From Mageeibacillus sp. UBA5734 (GTDB lineage Bacteria > Bacillota > Clostridia > Saccharofermentanales > UBA5734), in the NCBI GenBank assembly GCA_002419365.1, contig DIGA01000041.1, positions 1 to 12,254 of the forward strand: a DNA stretch of 12,254 bases, in the 5' to 3' direction. How positions within the stretch are numbered: the first letter of the stretch is position 1; each line of letters opens with the position of its first letter. This document shows positions 6,943 to 12,254 of the stretch, piece by piece. The notes below the pieces were generated by a model that did not search any database, had not been told where the DNA came from, and was given only the letters and a program-made list of their open reading frames with translations. The translations under genes and the position numbers were made by a program.

Positions 6943-7138
6943 ACGGTTGATTGGAATCATCTATTTCTGCGATGATCGATTCTTTGAAAACAGAATCGAT
7001 CAGATCACCTGCATATTGGCTCAGTGTGCTGCGAAACAGCATGGCAACAGTCAGCATGACGGCGATGATGATCACCATTTCGAGCGTTCCGAACCCTTTT
7101 TTTGAATGGACGAGTCTGGCGGGGTGTGCTTGTTGCAT
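6941..7138 (-). CDS. Flp1-type IVb prepilin (class III signal peptide)
   Basis: This 65-residue protein has the form of a Flp1-family pilin of Gram-positive Tad systems. A short basic leader ends in KKG (13-15), followed by FGTLE (16-20). That gives the prepilin peptidase site G15/F16 with Glu at +5 of the mature protein. A single hydrophobic helix (about 21-36) follows, then a short tail with RSTLSQYAGDLIDSVF (36-51), close to the Flp1 consensus. The mature protein would be 50 residues. AGGAGG at 7152-7147, overlapping the stop of the tadBC gene, lies 8 nt before the ATG, the best ribosome binding site in this operon and consistent with high expression of a major subunit. It is the only pilin-like gene here. 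The prepilin peptidase must be elsewhere. Confidence 0.88.
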   Translation of the reverse strand: MQQAHPARLVHSKKGFGTLEMVIIIAVMLTVAMLFRSTLSQYAGDLIDSVFKESIIAEIDDSNQP

Positions 7139-7150
7139 ACGACATACCTC

Positions 7151-8692
7151 CTACAGGATCAACAGGGACAAGGATGGCCAGCCTGCAAGGGCCAGGACAA
7201 TCAGCAGATCGATCATCATGGGTAGCAAGAGACGCAGGGATTTTTCTTCCAGCTCCTGACGCCGGCCCGTTCGCAACAATTGCCTTGAGTTTGCAGCCAT
7301 CAGGACCAGCAGGTTGAGGATCTCACTGCTGCCTTCCCGTTCATAACGGGCCATTCCATGCCAGAAAGATTGGATTTCCGGAACAGGACATCGAAGCGCC
7401 AATTGCTCAGTAATCCAGTAGGTGGGACGGCCACCTTCACTCTGCTGGCGAAAATAAGCAAGGTCCTGGGTCAAGACACTGGCGGAATGACTGGTATGCC
7501 AGAGTCCGCCTGCTTCATGCAGAACCCGCGTGACTGACAAACCAGAGATCAGACCATTGACCAGCCATGTGAAAAACAGGGGATAGATGAGGCGATACTG
7601 ATTGGCACAGCGGCGCCTGCTGTGGAGCAGAACCAGGTCCTGGATTACTGAGACAGCTATTAGAAGCACTGGGGTAAGCAGGATGGCTGCCATTCCTGCA
7701 GCAACCCAGACCAGGGCAAGGAGTAAAGTCACAACGATCAGGCCGGTCTTGTACTGGAAGTAAGACTTTGCCAGAGCCGGGGATTGGGCCAAGGCTTCAC
7801 GGACTGGCTGGGTCAACTGTTTCAAGAACTGGGACTGGTATGCTCGGGCAAGGGTCAGGCCCCAGTGGTGCAACGCCTGGAATTGAATCTGGCTAGCTGT
7901 TGGCCCTGGCTTATTGCAGTCTGCATCAGTCGAAGGCGTACGACTGATCGCAACGGTCAGGACCAAGGCCAGACTGGATGCCAGATACGCGAAGGCATAG
8001 ACCGCTTGTGACCTGGAATCTGATACCAATTTGATCCTGTCCTGGACAGGAATCATCACCAGAGCACCATTGGCAAGGACAAATGGCATCAGGGCCAGAA
8101 CCCAGGCTTCAGCGATTTTCTGGCTGTACTCGGCACGGACTTCACGCTCCAATGCCAGAAACTCCATCAGTGATTGATGACTGTCCCTGACAAAGCGGTC
8201 CAGGCGTCCGCCCATGGTGGCCAGTTTAGGCAGGGCAAGAATGACTGGGCGCAGATTGGGACTGGGGAAATTGTCCAGCAATACCTGCAGTGCCTGGGCC
8301 AGATTGCCGCGCAGACTGATCTGCTGGGCCATCCGGCGCAGTGCGGCCTGGAAGCCTGGATCTGACCAGGACAGATTCTGGCGGTCTTGTTTCTGGATAT
8401 AATTGAGAAAGGCTTTGTCGAGTGTTTCTCCAACTGAAAGCCGGGACGAAAGGAAGGCCAGCATGTCCAGATACTGTTCATTGGTCCGCATGGCCGATTG
8501 ATACCGGAACAGCCGCTTGAGCAGCAAGTAAAAGAGCGTGCCTGACAGTGCAGCCAGAACCAGACGCCAGGATTGTCTGAGCGGAAACAGCAGACTCGTA
8601 CCTAGAGCCAATAAAAAACATGCCAGGATCTGCCCTGCCTGAGCCGTCAGGCGTTGTCGAAAAGCTGCAATCTGACTCTCTTTAAACACCAT
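7151..8692 (-). CDS. Fused TadB-TadC-like Tad pilus platform protein
   Basis: This 513-residue inner-membrane protein contains two type II secretion F (T2SSF)-like halves that Tad loci normally encode as separate TadB and TadC. The first half has two N-terminal helices (about 20-38 and 43-60), a cytoplasmic domain (about 70-190, with LPKLATMGGRLDRFVRD at 154-170), and two helices (about 192-216 and 230-250). A linker of about 65 residues leads to the second half, with two helices (about 315-356), a cytoplasmic domain (about 365-485), and a C-terminal helix (about 487-510). It should form the platform on which the CpaF ATPase acts. The frame is open from a GTG at 8722, but AGAGAGG at 8706-8700, 7 nt before the ATG at 8692, supports that start. 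It overlaps the cpaF stop by 11 nt. Confidence 0.85.
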   Translation of the reverse strand: MVFKESQIAAFRQRLTAQAGQILACFLLALGTSLLFPLRQSWRLVLAALSGTLFYLLLKRLFRYQSAMRTNEQYLDMLAFLSSRLSVGETLDKAFLNYIQKQDRQNLSWSDPGFQAALRRMAQQISLRGNLAQALQVLLDNFPSPNLRPVILALPKLATMGGRLDRFVRDSHQSLMEFLALEREVRAEYSQKIAEAWVLALMPFVLANGALVMIPVQDRIKLVSDSRSQAVYAFAYLASSLALVLTVAISRTPSTDADCNKPGPTASQIQFQALHHWGLTLARAYQSQFLKQLTQPVREALAQSPALAKSYFQYKTGLIVVTLLLALVWVAAGMAAILLTPVLLIAVSVIQDLVLLHSRRRCANQYRLIYPLFFTWLVNGLISGLSVTRVLHEAGGLWHTSHSASVLTQDLAYFRQQSEGGRPTYWITEQLALRCPVPEIQSFWHGMARYEREGSSEILNLLVLMAANSRQLLRTGRRQELEEKSLRLLLPMMIDLLIVLALAGWPSLSLLIL

Positions 8693-9836
8693 GGATGGAC
8701 CTCTCTTGCCAGCTGCTGACACTAACAGGTTCCAGTTCGAAACCAGATCCGGACCCAGCGTTGACCCGGCAAATCTGGTTGACTCGACGAATCCCTTCCG
8801 GAGAGCGTTCGAGATGGACGATCAACTGGAGAGCGGACGAGACCAGGCGTACGATCGCATCCCAGGGCAAATGGATTTCCATCAGGACCATCAGTCCCAG
8901 CCGTTCCAGCATCTCCAGGGCAGAATTGGCATGCCCGGTCGACATGGAGCCTGGGTGGCCCGTGTTCATAGCCTGGAGCATGGCGAAAACTTCAGCACCG
9001 CGCACTTCTCCCACCAGGATCCGGTCTGGACGCATGCGCAAAGCGGACTGGATTAATGCACTGAGGGAGATTGCCCCTCTCTGGTCAGGTCCAGGCTGGC
9101 GGGATTCCAACCGGACCCGGTTAGGCAGATCCTTGAGATCGAGTTCCGCAGAATCTTCGATCGTAATCACGCGCTCCTGACGGGGAATGCTGGCAGATAG
9201 CGCATTGAGAAAGGTGGTCTTGCCAGTTCCAGTCCCCCCGGAAATGAACAAATTCTGACGCGCTTTCACTGCGGCAGACAGGTAGTCAGCTTCTGCCTGG
9301 CTGAGGAACCCAACTTGAACCAGCTCTGGCAGCTCTGGACGTACTCCTGTGAACTTCCGGATCGAAAGGACAGGTCCTTCAGGAGCAACGGGAGGCAGAA
9401 CGGCATGAACACGGCAGCCATCTGGCAAACGCAGGCTGGCGATGGGTTCCTTTTCATTAATCAGGCGGTTGGCCTGGCCAAAATAACGGCTGATCATGCC
9501 GGCGAGGTGATCGGCATGGTCAAACTGCAGGGGGGATGGAGTGATCCGGCCTGACATCTCAATGAAAACCTGATGGGGACCGTTGACCATGATTTCCGTG
9601 ACAGCGGGGTCATCCATCAGGGGCTGGAGAACATCCAGCCCGCGCATGGCATGGAACAGGCGGTCTACGATGGCCTGCAGGTCCAGGACACCCAGACGTG
9701 AACCGGAGTAGTGGTCAAGTACGACATTGAGAATCAGTTTGCGCAGCTTCTTGTCATCATCAGGTTCAGCCTTGATATCCTGTAACTGCAGGATCCGGTC
9801 GATCAGGTGCTGACGGGTGGCATAATCTGGCATCAT
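8682..9836 (-). CDS. cpaF: CpaF/TadA family pilus assembly ATPase
   Basis: This 384-residue protein is the secretion-type hexameric ATPase that powers Tad pilus assembly at the cytoplasmic face of the membrane. An N-terminal helical domain (1-70) precedes the VTEIMVNGP segment (79-87) typical of CpaF. The motor domain shows Walker A GGTGTGKT (200-207), the Asp box ITIEDSAELDL (224-234), Walker B RILVGEVRGAE (272-282), and the His box GHPGSMSTGHA (293-303). All catalytic motifs are intact and the length is usual for the family. GAGGGAG lies 11 nt upstream of the ATG at 9836; a second ATG follows at once, so the start may shift by one residue. It begins 19 bp after the TadZ-like gene and overlaps the tadBC fusion gene, which fits a single transcript and a motor-platform pairing. 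Confidence 0.96.
   Translation of the reverse strand: MMPDYATRQHLIDRILQLQDIKAEPDDDKKLRKLILNVVLDHYSGSRLGVLDLQAIVDRLFHAMRGLDVLQPLMDDPAVTEIMVNGPHQVFIEMSGRITPSPLQFDHADHLAGMISRYFGQANRLINEKEPIASLRLPDGCRVHAVLPPVAPEGPVLSIRKFTGVRPELPELVQVGFLSQAEADYLSAAVKARQNLFISGGTGTGKTTFLNALSASIPRQERVITIEDSAELDLKDLPNRVRLESRQPGPDQRGAISLSALIQSALRMRPDRILVGEVRGAEVFAMLQAMNTGHPGSMSTGHANSALEMLERLGLMVLMEIHLPWDAIVRLVSSALQLIVHLERSPEGIRRVNQICRVNAGSGSGFELEPVSVSSWQERSIHGV
8700..8706 (-). promoter_or_regulatory. Shine-Dalgarno site of the tadBC fusion gene
   Basis: AGAGAGG on the minus strand lies 7 nt upstream of the ATG at 8692, inside the end of the upstream cpaF coding region. It selects 8692 over the in-frame GTG at 8722, which has no comparable site. 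Confidence 0.65.
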
Positions 9837-9855
9837 GGATAGAGCAACTCCCTCT

Positions 9856-10863
9856 TTATGACAACGTTTGCCTGAACCGGGTGGGATTTTGGCTGCCTGT
9901 CGCCTTCATTTCCAGGATCTGGCAGTTGGCAGGGAGCCGGGCAATCAGCTCGCCGAGTTCGCGCTGCGCACATTGACTGGCCCAGTCAGATTCAGGGCCC
10001 AGATAAACAGCCAGCTGATCGGACAGAACAGCTATCTGTGCAACCCGGCTGAAAGACAGGCCCTGGCAGTCCACCAGGACTGTTGGCAGGCTGGTGACAG
10101 ACCCTGCCGCAAGATCACCCGCCAGCAAGCGAATTTTCTCCCGGGCCAGGACGACGATGGCCTTTAGCCAGGTGGCATCGGCCAGCATGAGGTCATCAGA
10201 ACGCTCAGCCGGCCTGAATTGCCAATACCCTTTGTCATGCCGTTCCAGATAGGTACCCAGTTCACCGGGTGAAAGTGCGTCGCCATTGGCCAGACGCAGT
10301 AGCAGGTGGGTCAAATTTGGACCATTTCCAGGCGTCTGGACCAGTCTCATCCTGTAATTGGGCATCAGAGGCAAGTAGAACACCTCATGACCGGCGTTGA
10401 GCTGCTGGTCCAGCCAATTCTGAACGTAGGCCAGGTGCCCCTCCCAGCCGAGATCCAGTGCGACCGTCAGATAGAGCGGAACCAGATCACCAGATGACTG
10501 GTTTAGCTGGTTGTTCTGGCCGGTCTCACCATCGGGCAGCAGCTCTTTCAGGATGCTGGCCATCTGGCTGGCCGGCATCAGGCGGTGCAAGGCAGTTGGG
10601 TCACGGGTATGGGCTGGCATGAATTCCTGCCAGGGTATCCAGTGAATAGCAAGACCATCCAGGTCCTCCTGCCGGAGCATTGAACTCAAGGCTGGATCGG
10701 CTACAACCACGATGCCATGTTCTGCCAGGGCTTCGATCTCCCGTGCGAGCCTGGGGTGATGGGCTGGTTTGGAGAGAATCGGTCGATCCAGCAAGTGGGC
10801 AAGACGTTCAGCCAGACGACTGGCATAGTAGGGATCACGATCGATCAGAAGAATGGGCTGCAC
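9856..10863 (-). CDS. TadZ/CpaE-like protein with degenerate P-loop
   Basis: This 335-residue protein is first in the Tad operon, the usual place of TadZ/CpaE, a MinD/ParA-like protein that positions the pilus machine. Residues 1-105 look like a receiver-type fold (ILLIDRDPYYASRLAERL at 4-21, IVVVADP at 51-57). Residues 126-320 align by pattern with the ATPase domain of Bacillota TadZ proteins, including a VLYLP-like strand (EVFYLPL, 160-166) and a Walker-B-like strand TVLVDCQ (261-267). The P-loop is degraded: where KGGVGKT is expected the protein has DLGWEGHL (137-144), without the nucleotide-binding Lys and Thr, so ATP binding is doubtful. The frame opens at a GTG at 10872, but GAGG of GAGGTGA (10875-10869) is 8 nt before the GTG at 10863, so I chose 10863. 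Identity rests on architecture and context and is fairly likely. Confidence 0.75.
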   Translation of the reverse strand: MQPILLIDRDPYYASRLAERLAHLLDRPILSKPAHHPRLAREIEALAEHGIVVVADPALSSMLRQEDLDGLAIHWIPWQEFMPAHTRDPTALHRLMPASQMASILKELLPDGETGQNNQLNQSSGDLVPLYLTVALDLGWEGHLAYVQNWLDQQLNAGHEVFYLPLMPNYRMRLVQTPGNGPNLTHLLLRLANGDALSPGELGTYLERHDKGYWQFRPAERSDDLMLADATWLKAIVVLAREKIRLLAGDLAAGSVTSLPTVLVDCQGLSFSRVAQIAVLSDQLAVYLGPESDWASQCAQRELGELIARLPANCQILEMKATGSQNPTRFRQTLS

Positions 10864-10868
10864 GACAA

Positions 10869-10875
10869 TCACCTC
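10869..10875 (-). promoter_or_regulatory. Shine-Dalgarno site of the TadZ-like gene
   Basis: GAGGTGA on the minus strand places its GAGG core 8 nt before the GTG at 10863. The alternative in-frame GTG at 10872 is part of this motif itself, so the downstream GTG is the better start. Confidence 0.65.
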
Positions 10876-10890
10876 GCCATTTATCCTGGA

Positions 10891-10912
10891 TGGCCAGATG
10901 CTGGTCTGGCCA
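10891..10912. repeat. Perfect 8-bp inverted repeat upstream of the Tad operon
   Basis: TGGCCAGA (10891-10898) and TCTGGCCA (10905-10912) are exact reverse complements separated by 6 nt. The repeat lies 28 to 49 nt upstream of the chosen TadZ-like start and is not followed by a T-run, so it is not a terminator. It could be a regulator binding site or a 5' leader hairpin of the Tad mRNA. Confidence 0.6.
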
Positions 10913-10926
10913 GGCCTGTGCTTGGA

Positions 10927-10932
10927 ATTCTA
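10927..10932 (-). promoter_or_regulatory. Weak candidate -10 box of the Tad operon
   Basis: TAGAAT on the minus strand differs from TATAAT at one position and lies about 60 nt upstream of the TadZ-like start, between the threonine aldolase terminator and the inverted repeat. I see no acceptable -35 hexamer 16-18 nt upstream. A promoter is expected in this interval because a terminator precedes it. Confidence 0.25.
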
Positions 10933-10994
10933 GCGCGAGGCGAGGTGGCAGGGGGCAGTGACCGTACGACAAAAACCGCCAGAATTCGACAGGC

Positions 10995-11035
10995 AAAAAC
11001 GCCGGCCCTACAGCGTGCAGGGGTCCGGCGCTTTT
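10995..11035 (-). terminator. Intrinsic terminator of the threonine aldolase gene
   Basis: On the minus strand, CGCCGG (11030-11025), a 2-nt bulge and CCCTGCA (11022-11016) pair across the 3-nt loop CGC with TGTAGGG (11012-11006) and CCGGCG (11005-11000), including one G-U. Five T follow (10999-10995). The stem has 13 pairs and lies about 60 nt past the aldolase stop. On the plus strand the stem is followed by CTTTT, so weak bidirectional activity is possible. It separates the aldolase from the Tad operon. Confidence 0.85.
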
Positions 11036-11088
11036 CCGCTCGACAAGGCGGTTTCATTTTTGGTTTGGACAGGCCCTGTGGATCAGGA

Positions 11089-12129
11089 TCAGCCGGCCAG
11101 TTCGGCCAGCACTTCCAGGAGATGATCGATGTCTTGTGGGGTGATCCAGTAATGGCAGACCAGGCGGAAGATACCTTCATCTGCGCCATTGACTAGGATC
11201 TGGCGCTGCTTGAGTGTGCTGACGAGGCTGTCTGCAGGTACTGGATACTGGTCGATCCGGAAAAAGACCATGTTGATCTGGGGTTCACGCTCAATCTTGA
11301 ACCATTTGTCGCCGAGCGTTGCCAATTTCCGGGCCAGGTAGCTGGCGTTCTGGTGGTCCTCGCCCAGCCGGCGAGTCATCTCCCGGAGGGCCAGCAAACC
11401 GGCTGCTGCCAGCACGCCAGCCTGGCGCATGCCACCCCCGAGGATCTTGCGCTTGCGCCGTGCCAGGTCGATCACGTGCTTCGGACCGGCCAGGATTGAA
11501 CCAACGGGCGCACACAGGCCCTTGGACAGACAGACCATGACGGTGTCAGCCTCCCGGGCCAGTTCGGATGCGGGTACACCCAGGGTTGTCGCGGCATTGA
11601 ACAATCGGGCACCGTCCAGATGGACCGGGGTCTGGTATCGAGTGGCCAGTTCCCGAACTGCCCGCATATAGGCCAGATCGAGCACGGTACCATCTGAGTC
11701 GGCATTTTCCAGACAGATCAGGCGGGTCGTCGGGCTATGGATGTCTTCGGGAGTCTTGCGGATGGTGGCTTCGATCTGGTGGAGGCTCATCCTGCCGTAT
11801 TCCACCGGAAGGCAGCGCAGCTGGACGTGGGAAAGAAGCGCTGCCGCACCCGCTTCATGCCAGACAATGTGGCACCGGTCCGACAAGATGATTTCGTCAC
11901 TGGGCCGGGTCTGGGCCATGATCGCCAGCTGGTTGCCCATCGTGCCACTGGCTACAAACAGGGCGGCTTCCTTGCCCAGCATCTCAGCGGCACTTTTCTC
12001 CAGCTCCAGAACAGACGGATCGTCGCCGTACACATCATCACCGACCTCGGCTGTTGCCATGGCCTGGCGCATGGCTTCGGTCGGCCAAGTCACCGTATCA
12101 CTGCGCAAATCCATCCATTTTCCCATCAT
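11089..12129 (-). CDS. ltaE: Low-specificity L-threonine aldolase (PLP enzyme)
   Basis: This 346-residue cytoplasmic enzyme should cleave L-threonine or L-allo-threonine to glycine and acetaldehyde. It matches the family along its whole length: the DLRSDTVTWPT start (7-17), GDDVYGDDPSV (30-40), SGTMGNQ (61-67), VHLDGARLFNA (169-179) with PLP-ring Asp172 and Arg175, the PLP-binding Lys203 in CLSKGLCAPVGS, and GGGMRQAGVLAAAG (231-244). His87 and His131 correspond by alignment from memory to E. coli His83 and His126. The usual ENTH motif reads ENAD (141-144), a small departure. AGGAGG lies 10 nt before the ATG at 12129; a second ATG follows directly. It has its own -10 box and terminator and no evident link to its neighbours. 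Confidence 0.95.
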   Translation of the reverse strand: MMGKWMDLRSDTVTWPTEAMRQAMATAEVGDDVYGDDPSVLELEKSAAEMLGKEAALFVASGTMGNQLAIMAQTRPSDEIILSDRCHIVWHEAGAAALLSHVQLRCLPVEYGRMSLHQIEATIRKTPEDIHSPTTRLICLENADSDGTVLDLAYMRAVRELATRYQTPVHLDGARLFNAATTLGVPASELAREADTVMVCLSKGLCAPVGSILAGPKHVIDLARRKRKILGGGMRQAGVLAAAGLLALREMTRRLGEDHQNASYLARKLATLGDKWFKIEREPQINMVFFRIDQYPVPADSLVSTLKQRQILVNGADEGIFRLVCHYWITPQDIDHLLEVLAELAG

Positions 12130-12201
12130 GTGTCTGTGTCCTCCTGAAAAAGATTGCCTGGGCGAATGGAATTTTCAGATCGACCAGGTTGTTATGGGTC
12201 C

Positions 12202-12207
12202 ATTATA
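12202..12207 (-). promoter_or_regulatory. Candidate -10 box of the threonine aldolase gene
   Basis: A perfect TATAAT lies on the minus strand about 73 nt upstream of the aldolase start. No good -35 hexamer is seen at 16-18 nt spacing. The box is embedded in a short imperfectly spaced palindrome, TGGGT/ACCCA (12195-12211), which could be an operator. Apart from this, 12130-12254 shows only the AGGAGG ribosome binding site and no gene. Confidence 0.5.
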
Positions 12208-12254
12208 CCCAAGATGCTGATGCAAAGAGCCGCTGACACGAACCGGTTGCAAAA

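Noticed and set aside
10968..10999. Second T-run on the minus strand near 10974-10970 as a tandem terminator
   Set aside because: No stable stem precedes it; only a loose similarity to the real terminator tail is seen.
10717..11196. Plus-strand frame of 159 codons spanning the start of the TadZ-like gene, the intergenic region and the aldolase end
   Set aside because: It runs through a promoter region and an intrinsic terminator hairpin, overlaps two supported genes and has no recognisable motif.
1..12254. CRISPR arrays, tRNA or rRNA genes, insertion sequences, toxin-antitoxin or phage genes
   Set aside because: I saw no spaced direct repeats, cloverleaf sequences, transposase motifs or terminal inverted repeats; both gene blocks are core-type operons.

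Overview
The window (roughly 55% GC by eye) reads as chromosomal DNA of a Gram-positive-type anaerobe, most likely a Clostridia-like member of the Bacillota. This is inference. It rests on the F-type ATP synthase order, AGGAGG-type ribosome binding sites, a Flp1-family pilin, and a Tad locus that shows no secretin or CpaB-like gene in this window. No mobile element, tRNA, rRNA or CRISPR array was seen.

Left half, plus strand (22-5642): the distal part of an ATP synthase operon, in the order c (atpE), b (atpF), a delta-alpha fusion, gamma (atpG), beta (atpD), epsilon (atpC). The a subunit gene would lie upstream, outside the window. The main oddity is that no free-standing delta gene (atpH) exists. 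Only the C-terminal, b-binding domain of delta is present, and it is joined in frame through an acidic linker of about 60 residues to the N terminus of alpha. As written, each F1 (three alphas) would carry three delta C-terminal domains and no delta N-terminal domain.

Right half, minus strand (10863 down to 5665): a compact five-gene type IVc (Tad/Flp) pilus operon. In transcription order it holds a TadZ/CpaE-like protein with a degenerate P-loop, the CpaF/TadA assembly ATPase, one polypeptide with both TadB- and TadC-like platform halves, a 65-residue Flp1-type prepilin, and a membrane protein with a C-terminal FHA domain. Genes overlap or sit within about 20 bp, and strong Shine-Dalgarno sites fix several starts downstream of the longest possible ORF start. 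Prepilin peptidase, TadE/F and CpaB are not in the window. A perfect 8-bp inverted repeat lies just upstream of the first gene.

Far right, minus strand (12129-11089): a separate PLP-dependent low-specificity L-threonine aldolase gene. It has a perfect TATAAT -10 box upstream and an intrinsic terminator downstream, so it is probably monocistronic.

The ATP synthase and Tad operons converge with only 22 bp between stop codons. No terminator fits in that gap. Instead, a strong hairpin plus U-tract for the atp transcript lies about 105 nt inside the FHA gene, built from the reverse complement of its conserved KNGT-coding region. A weaker candidate for the Tad transcript lies in the 3' end of atpC. 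The two mRNAs would therefore overlap tail to tail.
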